A stretch of DNA of 64,000 bases from Galerina marginata (Eukaryota; Basidiomycota; Agaricomycetes; Agaricales; Galerinaceae). Both the position numbers and the translations under genes were made by a program. This document shows, one piece after another, positions 35,501 through 46,722 of this stretch. The notes beneath the pieces are model-generated. The model worked only from the letters and a program-made list of their open reading frames with translations. It was not told where the DNA came from and made no database searches. The stretch covers positions 558,001-622,000 of the forward strand of contig JAECYW010000030.1 of assembly GCA_023014335.1 (NCBI GenBank), written 5' to 3'. Within the stretch, counting starts at the first letter, position 1. Every line of letters begins with the position of its first letter.

Positions 35501-36816
35501 GACAAATAAAATGAAACTGCACCTGCTTGTGCACTTGAAAGAAGACATTCTCCGCTTCGGACCTCTTGTTGGGACCGCATCGGAGACCTTCGAGTGCTTT
35601 AATGCGATATTCAGATATTGCTCCATATTCTCCAATCATCTTTCCCCAAGCCGTGACATAGCATTACAGCTTGCTGGTCAAGAACTCGTGAAGCACCGTC
35701 TCACTGGTGGTTGGTGGCCCACAGAGGACGGAGAGTGGAGGAGACCGGGCCCCTCCGTGCGTAACTTCATACGTGATCATCCAACACTACAGGCCACTGT
35801 AGGTTGGACCAGTGACAAGCCTCTTCTTGGTGGTAGGTTTAATTACGCTTATACAGTCTCGCTGAGTTTACTGAGTGTAATTTAGGGTCTGTTAGACTGG
35901 AACCTCTCAAACGAGGCGCAAATCAGAAAATTGAAAGCCGAAAATATGTACCGTGGTGTCAGACACAAGGAGCGAAGGCCATAAACGTCTCAGAAGACCC
36001 TAATTCACAATGGACACCATGCAGGTCTGCTATCGGACGTTATGGAGATAACTGTTTAGTTGGCTCATGGGTTTTTGCAACATCCCCATTCAATGTGAGT
36101 TTCAGCCATAGTTCCAACTAAAATCTAATAAACTAGGATATTCATCTCAATACCCTTTGCTTTATAGAGACAGGAATCTGTTACTGGCCGCATTGTTGAA
36201 ATCTGGTCAGAGGAGAAGAATCGTGCTGTTGTTGTTCTTGATGTCTTCAAAGTTTGTGGTACCCGGCACAAAATCTTTGGAATGCCCATGTTAGCACGGC
36301 CGGATGACAAGACAACATACATTGTGATACGAACTATCGTACGTTGTCTGTATTTCCTAACATAAACTGCATAGTCTAAACGCATTACAGGACATTGAAT
36401 TTCTGTACAACGTGCAGCATGACTGCGTCCTTGCAAAGTGTACAGCATCAGGAAAGCATGCGGTACTGCAGGAGCGAGTCGAATCAGGTGTATCCAATGC
36501 CTTTATCGAACACAATCCTATTGACCGTTTTGTCATCAATACTCATGCTTTCCATAATGCACACCTTCTTCGAGCGAGCTTGGATCGTTCTCTGGTTGTT
36601 CCTATCCTCCTCTATCCTCCTGAGGAGCGGAGAATAAAACACACAGAACTTGCACAAACTTTCCGACGCCAACAAGCAGAAATTAAAGCGCGGGCAGAGC
36701 AGACGCAACAAATGAAGAACCAAGAATCATCGACCTCGGCTGACATATCAAGAAAGCGCGCAAGACTGGAATCAGAGGCAGAAGCATTGGGAGACGACAT
36801 CATGACTGGAGCTTAG
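32512..36816 (+). pseudogene. Tnp2-like transposase (CACTA/Plavaka type), one apparent frameshift
   Basis: About ten or more exons. The start MARGRKPKHVLPD joins a C2H2-like finger (CQLCH...HLKSDTH), then [40 protein letters not shown] and WMEVDPHILSPMYD. The DDE-type core shows YVNSEPGDNPAQSEGCGHIG with CRKC, then DTPVEILHTILLGVVKYLWH and KLHLLVHLKEDILRFGPLVG. The C-terminus has FLYNVQHDCVLAKC and HNPIDRFVINTHAFHNAHLL. The DNA-cutting role is known for the superfamily. After the intron ending at 34087, LSLPDIHR and the expected next piece [13 protein letters not shown] (from 34128) are in different frames with no splice to join them, so the copy looks inactive. TIRs not found. Confidence 0.78.
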
Positions 36817-38089
36817 CGGTACGAGACAAAAAACATAAATCCGGTTGATGAAGTGAAGGAAGGCCGGGTGCAATGCGTTCTCGCTGCGCGAAAATCAGTC
36901 CAACCCCCCCCCCAAAAAAAAAAAAAAACCAAGCCAAGGCGACCCACCCACCGCAAAAGAACAGCCTGCCCGATCCGTCAGCACCGCCCATCTGCCGACT
37001 AGCGCTCTCGACTACCCTTTTCGTTGAAATCTTTGTTGTACGTCGTTATCGCCTCTCATTAAAGCCTTCTCGCTCGCTCTTTTCAGGGCTGGAGTCGTAG
37101 GCGTTGGGAGGTAGGAAGTAGTGTGTGAACCGAAGGAAGGCAAAGAGGAGACCGAGGGGCGGTCAGCGCCGCGCGGTGTGATTAGCGGGAATACGTACCC
37201 ATCTTCGACTTGGACGAAGCCGCACCCCTCGTTCGACAAGAACTGAATGAGGAGGGAGGAAAAGGAAAAGAGGATTAGCTTCCGCAGCGCCGACGTTTGA
37301 AGGCATAGGGACCAACTTACGTTAAGTCGACGCACGGACGGACGGCGTTCTCGACCATTTCCAGTAGTCGCCGTCGCCGTTTCCTTCGCCCGTCGTCGTG
37401 TGTCGATATCGCCGGCTCGTTCGTTTGTTTGGCAGCTGGAACTGGAGCTGGAGGATCGGGTGCGGGGTGCGGGGTGTGGGGTGTGGGGTGCGGGATGTGA
37501 GCGAGGCTCGAAGAGGACGAGCCGTGAGGCGGGCGGGCGTTAGTGGTGTGCCGACGTTCGAGGAGAGGTGCTGCAGGCTGCCAGTTGCCGGCTGCGAAGG
37601 ACGAGGTGTTAGAGACAGCACGGGAGGTTGGGACAGGAGAACGTACCAACTCGCGGATAGCGAGACCGCTCGTCGTATGGACAGCGGTCTCGACTATTTC
37701 TAGTCGTAGCCACCACCACAGCTGCTGCTGCCCAACTCATACACCACCATCAAAACGCGCGGACAGCTGAGCTGGACTACCCAGAATTGTCGCTGCTGCC
37801 GCTTATCCTATCGCCCTTCAACTCTCCGTCGTTCGTCTTCGCGCCATCTTGGGTTCTGGGTCCGGGTCCAGGACCCGAGCCGAAAGTAAAGCTCCGAAGA
37901 TTCGTGGCATTGAAGGCAAGAATTTTCAAGAACATCAAAACATTCAGGCACTGGACCAAAAAATGGCGCTCTTGAAGAACTTGCAGGAGGATCAGTAGGA
38001 TCAGTAGTTACGTAGAGATTCCTGTAAGATGATGGACACTTGTAGATTTTATTTTCGGTCATCTTATCTTATCGCGCTTATGACAAGCT
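36817..38089. other. intergenic stretch with simple repeats
   Basis: 36905-36930 is a run of C followed by a run of A. 37456-37500 is five or so units of GGGGTGYG. Minus-strand frames (37649-37012) include GGRRKRRRR-like basic text and FLSNEGCGFVQVEDG around a GTAAGT...TTCAG intron, which could be exons of a small unknown gene, but I cannot build it. Confidence 0.4.
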
Positions 38090-38700
38090 GTTATTGACAC
38101 ATTGTCGCAATATGAATGAGATGAGACCTGCAGGATACTACGCGGATGTGCTTGTTATATGTACACATATGCGAACTAACTGAGTTACACCAAGTTGACA
38201 TAAAACACTTCCGCCGTGAAGGAGCTAGTTTTGTATCTCTCACATAGGTGGAATAAGACCTCCGAAATGGTTGTGCTGCTTCGTGGATATCATATGTAAA
38301 CAGGTGCTGATTAGCTGACTTAGCATTAAGTATATCAGCTACGATGAAGCTCATTCTCAACCCGGCAGACCATGTGAGCTAACCTCCAGGTAACATCGAA
38401 TATTTCGGCTGCAATGGAGCTGGAACAGTATCTGACATATGCATGGAATCATACCTGCAAGACAGTCCTGCGGCTACATGAATATTATATGTAGATATGT
38501 GCCGACCAGGTGAGGCAACATGAAATATTTCAGCTATGACAGAGCTGATTCATGATCTGATGAGTGGGTGGAACAACATCTTCTGGATAGTTTTGCTGCT
38601 ACGTGGTTGTCACCTCTGAACACGTGCCAACCAGCTAACCTATCAGCGGATCTTTCAGCTGGTGCAGAGCTGGCTCAATATCTGACTCATGTGAATCAAC
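38090..38700 (+). repeat. degenerate tandem repeat, about 125-bp period
   Basis: The core (T)ATTTC(A/G)GCT followed by a GGAGCTG- or AGAGCTG-like word recurs near 38395, 38521 and 38647, with weaker forms near 38205 and 38332. Spacing is about 125 bases, and each unit carries further common words such as TATCTGA and GCTACGTGG. At about 38755 it gives way to the 3' flank seen after F-box copy B. Confidence 0.65.
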
Positions 38701-38754
38701 ATATGTCCCAAAGGAAATTGGAAAACGTGACTGCTACGTTTCATACATTTGGCG

Positions 38755-40470
38755 GTGTAGCCTACTTCGCCGTTTCCCATGACCATTTTGTAACTTATAG
38801 CAATGCTGCAAAAGCCAAATTAAAATTGTTATCCTTTGAAGTTTGGGAGCTCGAGCGAAATGTCGTTTGGTGCTTTTACTTCGAATAACGCGCTCATTAG
38901 CGACCATAGTCTTCTATGGCAACCAAAATTTGGGGTATAGCACGGTGGATGTACCAAACAACGGTAAATCTATCCTTTGCTTTTAACCACCATCTTGACA
39001 CCGAACTTTCGTCCTGACTACCCAATTTTTTGCTCAGATATCAACACTATGAAAATTCTGTGGTTTATTTCTACGTTTACATCCTCAGAACATCGCGGTC
39101 TGGCATAAGTAGCCTGGGGATCAACGATCGTGACTAGTACTGTAAACAAGTCTGAAACGCGTGCGATCAGACTGTCGCAGCATAGTTATGGGCTGAAGGT
39201 ATTCTTCGCGATGTTCATTCGTCTTCTCACCCGTGTCTGACGTCCAGCTCGCAGACCGTCTTCCCAATTTCTGGCTGTTCGTGTCGAATCGCACAGAACC
39301 CATGTTGGTTTTTCAGCTGGACTTGGCGTTGACGATGATAGAGGACTCATTGACGAGACGATGCAGGACATCAATAGGCCGATAGGTTCGTAATTCTTTC
39401 CTTCTTTTACGTGACATCCACCTGATCCACCTTTTTTTTCCAGTCGTCGTTCTCGTTCCGAGCATCGTCGCCTTCGCACTATGCTTCTTCTACGTCGTGC
39501 TCTACTCTCAGAACTGCAATAACTACCAAATGACTATGGATATGGTTTGTTTCTACGTCGATGTGCTCAGAACATCGCTGTCTGGCCTAAGTAGCCTCCA
39601 TGGCGACTGGTCCTGTAGACAAGTCTGAAACGCGTGCGATTAGACTGTCGCAGCGTAGGAATGGGCTGAAGGTACGCTACACGACGTTTATTCGTCTTCC
39701 TGACCGTGTTTGACTTCCAAATCAATGTTCCCTATTTCCGGCGGTTCACGTCGAATGGAACAGAGCCCGTGTTAAACCCTTCAACTAGACCTGTTGTCGA
39801 CGAAGACGGAGGGTTGGCTGACGAGAGGGTTGTCCTCTGGATGCAGAAAATGAACAGGCGGATAGTTTCCTTCTTTCACTTTACCTCCAATTCATTTACC
39901 ATTTTTTTCTCAGCCTTCGTTCTCGTTGAGTCTGTGTATCGTCGCCCTCGCACAATGCTTGCTCTACGTCTTGCCCTACTGCGTGAACTGGACAGTATTC
40001 GAGTCCAACCTCACCCACTGGACCTTGAAGACGCAATCTTCACCCAGCGTTCTCCCGAGTCGCCTTCATCCATTCTCCCTATGACGCCTTCGAGATACGT
40101 CGACAATTTTAAGGACAACGGTACGGTCGGGTCCTTAAATTAGCACACCACCCTCTAACCCTCCCTGCTCAGCTCAAATCCTATGTGAGTTGATATCCTG
40201 TTGGGACAACATGCGACCTCTCCATTCCGCCTCTTTTGGTGTATACGTCGTTTCCACACGCGTAGGTGCCGTCTCCTTGGGACACCGCCGATTTCTAGCC
40301 TTTAAGCACGTCCTCGGCTTCGCCACTCAGCGGAGGACGCAAGAAGCGCTCCTTGTTCCCCGTTCCGAAAATATTAATGTGGATCAGGATTCCCTCTCTA
40401 CTTGTCATATTCAAGCCAATCATGCACCACGATGGGCCGATTCTATCCACGACATTCGTTCTTTTAGCTA
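38755..40470 (+). pseudogene. decayed single-pass membrane protein module (two copies)
   Basis: 38755-38870 matches the 3' flank of F-box copy B, but no F-box gene precedes it. Two decayed starts follow, each after the conserved upstream block (39157 and 39630). The second reads EPVLNPSTRPVVDEDGGLAD, then after an intron a broken membrane segment and DSIRVQPHPLDLEDAIFTQ, then stops at 40143. The intact relative is at 52949-53844. Frameshifts within the membrane segment show it is not functional. 40480-40560 matches the 3' flank of the intact copy. Confidence 0.7.
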
Positions 40471-40952
40471 AATATTGTCGATGGACGTAATTTTTCTTGG
40501 GTCTATAATTTCTATGTATCTGTATCTTTTCGGACTAAGTCAAATGGAAGTCCTGTACTCCACTGCATCACCCAACGATGATAATTAATGTGCTAAAGGA
40601 AAGGCCCACCTCGTTGGATTGGGTTTTAAGATATTTCAGCTTATGTTGTCATCCTTCGCTCCCTTGGAATAAATGCGGAATGGGTTGAAAAACATATATA
40701 CGGAATTGATATATACGAAATCGAATTAAACCATGATTTGTATATCATTGAAATTCGGTCGTTTGCTGCCAAAAAATTTCCCAGACCCAACATTGTAGAA
40801 CCTTTTACTCTTGCATATTATTATATTCTACATTGCTGAAATAAGTACTCAACCTTGACCTTTCACCGTGAGGCTGCCATCAAGTGCAACCAAATACTGG
40901 TAAATACTTCACTTTGCTTCAACAACCACGATCCATTCGCACTGGTCGAATA
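40471..40952. other. 3' flank of module and 5' flank of F-box copy B
   Basis: AT-rich. 40860-40952 resembles 60-167 upstream of F-box copy A, so it is probably the family's promoter and leader. Confidence 0.45.
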
Positions 40953-42341
40953 ATGGCCTCAAACGCGGTCTATCTGCCAACAGAAATCATAGAACTTGTG
41001 ATAGATGAACTTGATATCGATGGATCCGGTGATGACGCCAAGAGTAATCACGCCGCGTTTCATAGCAATTCCACCAACACGCTCGCAGTCATTTATTTCG
41101 CAACATTCAATTGCGCGACCTAAATAGACGATTCCCGGAGCGCCTCGTACTATTGCGCCAGCTTTTGACCACCCCAATCAACGATCATGATTCTGGAATT
41201 GCTTCCAGCATTAGAACCTTGGTCATTTCTGTCTTGTTTGAATTTGATCAGAAGGAGTCTGACGATGAAACCGAACACGTAGTAGGAGAAGGGAATTCGA
41301 TTTCTAGGGTTATCGGAAAACATTTCCCCCCAATCCTGAAATCAATTAAGCAGGACGCTTATCGCCTGGAGCTTCTTATCATCGAACACGATTCCGATTG
41401 GAAAAAATGCGTATGGGAACTTCTGCCTTTAGATCTTCATCTTGCACTTCGGGGCCTGCTGTCGATCCCAACACTCAAGCGTTTGGTGTTGCGGAACTTT
41501 ATCAGCGTCCCAAACAACCTATTCGACTGCATCCATGTTACCCATTTAGTTGTGGAAGGCCTCTATCCAATGGACGAGGAATTGGACTTTGACGAATCGA
41601 ATTCCGCTTTACCCATCCACAAAGAATTTAATTTTGGTCCTCTAGAGTTCCTCGAAACGGACCTGTTTTTTCCACTTCAAAGGATCGTCGATATTTCACC
41701 ACATCAATCCCCCGATACCACTAAAACGAAGCTACTTAAGAAGATTAAGTTACGAATATACAAGAAATCTCATTTCACCCAGGTTGTTTACCTTCTGCGC
41801 GCAGCCTATCTGGCGGAAGATCTGCACCTCGAATTTATGAAGCTTGGTAACTACGCCTCTCATCCTAAGTATGTGTCAATGTTCATTAACCTGTCCCTTA
41901 GCCAATTTAGAGGGCAACCCCTCCTCGAAAGTGAACCTCGACCTTTTCCCTCTGCAGAAATTAACCCATCTGACTATGTCGTTCGATGATCTGAATGCCT
42001 CTTCCCCAGAATCAGGTTCAAAATCTCGTGAAATGGCCTATTCGATCCTGAAGAGTGGGTCCAGTTCCATCATGTATCTGAATATTACCCTGAGATACAA
42101 ATGGAACAACACCACGACCCCAGACTACCTCATCTACCCAAGGGGAGAACACTGGAAACCATTTGACAACATATTGGCCGGTCCTCACTACCCAAAGCTC
42201 TGTCGACTTGTGCTGCGTATCACCCTTGATTGGCACGGTTGGGGTTTCTCGCCCGAAGAACAAACTGCCGTCAAAAATCGCTTTAAGGCTGCTCTACCCC
42301 TATTGTCAGCTTCCAATAGATTGCACCTGCATTTAGCATGA
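40953..42341 (+). pseudogene. F-box-like protein, copy B, small deletion in the F-box segment
   Basis: Starts MASNAVYLPTEIIELVIDEL like its paralogs. Near 41055-41065 about 19 bases present in copy A (the CLFVSQQ part of the F-box-like segment) are missing, which shifts the frame to a stop at 41123. The correct frame resumes and runs to the intron at 41847-41910 (junction codon GAG) and on to 42341. Apart from the deletion the copy is well preserved. It is followed by the membrane-protein fragments, the usual module order. Confidence 0.75.
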
Positions 42342-42379
42342 ATGGGTTGCAAAGCTTCGTTTCCTCCGTAACTTGATAG

Positions 42380-45300
42380 ACATCCTGTGTAGCCTACTTC
42401 GCCGTTTCCCATGTCCCAGTTTGAAACATAAGTATTGCGGGGGGCCAAATTAAAATTGCTATCCTTTGGGAGGCTGGAGCGGAATGACCATATAAACAGA
42501 TGACCATCGATTTAGGGCTAGGCGACCAAAATTTAGGATATAGCAAAGTGGATGTACCAAACAACGGTAAATTTATCTCTTCCTTCCAACCACCACCTTG
42601 ACACCGAACTTTCGTCCTGGCTACCCATTTTTGCGAACTTCCCTCTCAGAATATCAATTACTATCAAACGACTCTGGTTTATTTCTACGTTGAACATCGA
42701 TCTGCTCAGAACATCACGTTCTTGCCTAAGTAGCCTCGGGATCAACGATCGTGACTAGCACTGAGACGCCTGCGATCAGACTGTCGCAGCACAGCTATGG
42801 CTTAAAGGTACACTACACGTTCATTCGTCTTTTCAACCGTGTCTGACGTCCAGCTCGCAGACCCTGTTCCCAATTTCTTGGCGGTTCGCGTCGAATCGAA
42901 CAGAGCCGATGTTCGATTTTTCAACAATGCAGGAGGATATGAACAGGCCGATGGGTTCTTGATTCTTTCTTTCTTTTGCGAGACATCCGCCTCATCCACC
43001 ATTTTTTTTCCAGTCGTCGTTCTCGTTCTGAATTTGATCATCGTCGCCTTCGCACTATGCTTCTTCTCTACGTCTTGTCCTACTCTCAGAACTCCAGTCA
43101 CTTTCAGATGAATGTGGTTTATTTCTACGTTGATGTGCTCAGAACATCGCGTTCTGGCATAAGTCGCCTCGGGAGCAACCATTGCGAGTAGTCTCGTAAA
43201 CAAGTCTAAAACGCGTGCGATTAGACTGTCGCTGCATAGTTATGGCTTAAAGGTACGCTGCGCGATGTTTATTCGTCTTCTCGACCGTGTCTGAAGTCTA
43301 ACTCGCAGACCTCTCAATTCCTGGCGGTTTTCCTCAAATGGAACAGAGCCCGCGTTAAACTCTTCAACTGGACCTGGTGTCGACGAAGACGGAGGGAAAG
43401 TGTTGTCCTCTGGATGCAGTACATGTGTCATGAACTGGCCGATAGGTTCGCGTTTCTTTCCTCCTTTTTCATGACATCCATCTCATTTACCATTTTCCCC
43501 CCAGTCTTCGTTCTCGTTCTGAGCATCGTCGCCCTTCGCCCTATGCTTCTTCTAGCTCTTTACCCTACTGCGTGAAACCGTACAGCATTCGAGTCTAGCC
43601 TCGTACACTTGAACTTGAAGATGCAATCTTCACCGTAACCTTGGACTGAGTCGCGGCTGGATCAGCCATTATGCATTCCGAATGATCCTGTAAACGCGTG
43701 CTTTCAGACTATCGCAGCATAGTTATGGACTGAAGGTACGCTACGCGATGCTTATTCATCTTCTAAACCCCGTCTGACGTCCAGCTCGCAGACCGTCTTC
43801 CCAATTTCCGACCGTTCTCGTCGAATCAAACAGAACCCATGTTCGATTTTTCAGCTGGACCTGGCGTTGACGACGATAGAGTAATCATTGACGAGACGAT
43901 GCAGGACATGAAGTCACAACAGGCCGATAGGTTTGTGATTCTTTCCTTCTTTTGCAAGACATCCGCCTCATCCACCATTTTTTTTCCAGTCGTCGTTCTC
44001 GTTCTGCTCATCGTAGCCTTCGCACTAATCATTATCAAATGGATATGGTGTATTTCCACGTTGATGTCCCCAAACTGGCATAAGAGCATTGCAACTTTTC
44101 CTGTAAACAAGTCCGAAACGCGTGCGATTAGACTATCGCAGCATAGTTATGGACTGAAGGTACGCTACGCGATGTTTATTCATCTTCTAAACCCCGTCTG
44201 ACATCCAGCTCGCAGACCATGTTCTCAAAAGTTTCAAGCAGTTCTCGTCGAATGGAACAGAGCCCGTGTTTTAACTCTTCAACTCGACATGGTGTCGACG
44301 AAGATGGAGGGTTGGTTTGGCGAGAGGGTTGTTGTTGGGATATAGAAAACGAACAGGCGGATAGGTTCGCGTTTCTTTCCATCTTTTACTTTACATCCAC
44401 CTCATTTACCATGTTTTTTTCCAGGCTGACGAGAAGGTTGTCCTCTAGACGCAGGACATTAATGAGTTGATACTCTAGGTTCGCTTTTCTTTCCTTCTTT
44501 TATGTGACATCCACCTCATTTACCATATTTTTTCCAGTCTTCGTTCGTTCTGAGCATCATGGATTCGTCGCCCTAGAACTATGCTTCTTCTACGTCTCAC
44601 CCTACTACGTGAAACCGGACAGTATCCTAGTTTAACCTCGCCCACTGGACTTCGAAGACGCCGTCTTCATCCAGCCCTCCACGCCATCCCACAGAGCCGC
44701 CTTCATCCGGTCTCTTTATGACGCCTTTGAGAGTAGGTTCGCTTTTCTTTCCTTCTTTTACTTTACCTCCACCTCATTTACCAGTTTTTTTCCAGTCTTC
44801 GTTCTCGTTCTGAGCATCGTCGTCCTCGTTTTTCAACTCTTTTACGTCTCGCCCTACTGCGTTAAACCAGACAGTTTCGAGTCCGACCTCGCCCACTGTA
44901 CTTCGAAGATGCTGTCTTCATCCAGCCCTGCACTCCATCCCACAAATTCGCCTTCATCCGGTCTCCTTATGGCGCCTTCGAGATTAGGTTCGCGTTTCTT
45001 GGCTTCTTTTGCGCGATATCCACCTCAATTATCACCCTTTCTTTCCAGTCGTCCTCGTTTTTCAGCTCTTCTACCTGTCGCCATACTACATGAAACCGGA
45101 TACTCTAGTATTCCAGTTCAACCTCACCCACTGGACCTCGAAGACGCAATCTTCATCCAACCCACCACCCCACCCAAGCCGCCTTCATCCGCTCTTTTTA
45201 TGACGCCCTCGAGAGATACGCCTTCAAGAACAAGCACAAGGACAAGGACAAGCGTGAGGTCGTGACCCTAAACTGGCACAACAGCTTACTTGCCTCGCCC

Positions 45301-45540
45301 AACTTGAAGCCCATCATGCATTCGAAGAACCGATTCCCGAGTCTCCCATCTACCACGAACATACTCGAGTTGACACGAATATGACGACGTCTCCTGGACG
45401 TGTCCGACATCTCTCTATTATGCCGATCCCAATTTCCTTTCGCTCCTGCGTTGCATCTCGCCCTCTGTCCGATATCGTGGTTCACTACACCGCCATACTC
45501 GAGTATGCCTGCCCATGCCATCCCGTGATTCCATCTCCTC
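42380..45540 (+). repeat. tandem array of broken membrane-protein gene fragments
   Basis: At least six partial copies of the module's second gene lie head to tail. Recurring pieces are the upstream block (42766, 43211, 43694, 44118), the text around CAGCTCGCAGACC, the acidic start (PGVDDD), the intron end CATTT...TTTTCCAG, the membrane-segment DNA (CGTTCTCGTTCTGAGCATCG), and CTCGCCCACTGGACTTCGAAG. Copies get shorter and more scrambled from 44260 on, where only intron end plus membrane segment repeat. None has a full frame. Confidence 0.75.
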
Positions 45541-46722
45541 GTCCAAGATAGGACTCACTTTCTGAATTCCGAAGCAGGCCATTCGTTCTTTGTACTTATG
45601 TAGCCAACTATCATCGCCTTCAAGTAATTTAACTTTAACGCCCGTGTACGGTTGCTTTATTTCCAGTATTCTTTTTTCTATAGTTCCACGTATGTATGTA
45701 TCATTTCGAAATAGGTCAAATGAACGTTTTGTGCACTGCATTTCCTGACGATGGTAGTCGATGTAATTGCGAAAGGAACGCGATGACGAACTGCGTTTGA
45801 CTCATCGTCTTAATTTTGCTTCAATCATCAATGGTGTGTCCACCTTATTGACCTTAGACAAGCATGAGGCCGAGTAGATTCCCATGGATAATTAACGAAA
45901 TGCGTTGAACGTTTAGCCGGAGAACACGGCGTCGCATATTAGGCTACGTGTAGAAGGTTCCTTGGCCTTGGACGAGGTTTATTCTCTCATTAAGTCAAGT
46001 ACAAGTACAGCTTTTGAGGCAGAGAATCGAGACAACGTTTCTGATGACTACGAGATGTTGATTAGATATAAGGGATGCCGGGATAAACGGAGTTCACCAA
46101 CTTAGTCAACGGGCCGTTGGTGCTTGCGTAATGGTTTTGCCGACAGCGATCAACTCTGCTTTCTGTCGTGTTCTTCACCGTTCCACCAACCTGCCACCTG
46201 CTCTTGTCGTGCAAAGTAGCATGCAATTGTCGTGAGTACACATCTAGCTACATCTATTTCACTTTTCAATGTCGTTTTCTTATAGATTTCCGCTGCTTTT
46301 TCGGTTGGAACGTAACCGTCCACTGCTGGCTCGTTCCACGTAGGCGTCGTCTGTGCACTCACCGGGGGCACGGAGCTATCAAAGGCTCTTTATCATATCC
46401 CCATCGGAGGAGGAGGCAAGAATAGTGAGGAGATTCAGAAGTGGTTCCAACGCGGGATCGCCAAGCCGGCGGGTGACGCGGACAATTTTTCCAGGAGATC
46501 AAATCATGCTCATGTCAGAGGCGCTTACACCACCTCTGCACCACCACGGGCCTTTAGAGGAGTCAATCAAATGCTTCGGGGCCCGGACGCACCGCGCCGA
46601 ATCATTGCGTCAAACGTTTATTTCCTTGCTGATCGCGAGATGAGGATACAAAAGCAAGGACTGCTCGTATTGATGTGGTATTCCTGATCCTCTCCTATCC
46701 TTTCCCTTTTCCTCGGCGCCTT
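45541..46722. other. promoter side of the ABC transporter gene
   Basis: 45600-45780 resembles the 3' flank of the membrane-protein genes. 46106-46120 holds the near-palindrome also found at 14497. Short frames (for example 46353-46643) are not supported as genes. Confidence 0.4.

Noticed and set aside
32512..36816. Intact autonomous transposon
   Set aside because: One frameshift in the transposase and no terminal inverted repeats found by eye.
37456..37500. G-rich tandem repeat as telomere-like DNA
   Set aside because: The unit GGGGTGYG has few copies and does not match the fungal TTAGGG type.
36817..37700. Small gene on the minus strand with FLSNEGCGFVQVEDG
   Set aside because: One plausible intron but no start, no clear end and low-complexity flanks.
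46353..46643. Plus-strand frame upstream of the ABC transporter
   Set aside because: No family resemblance; most likely promoter sequence.
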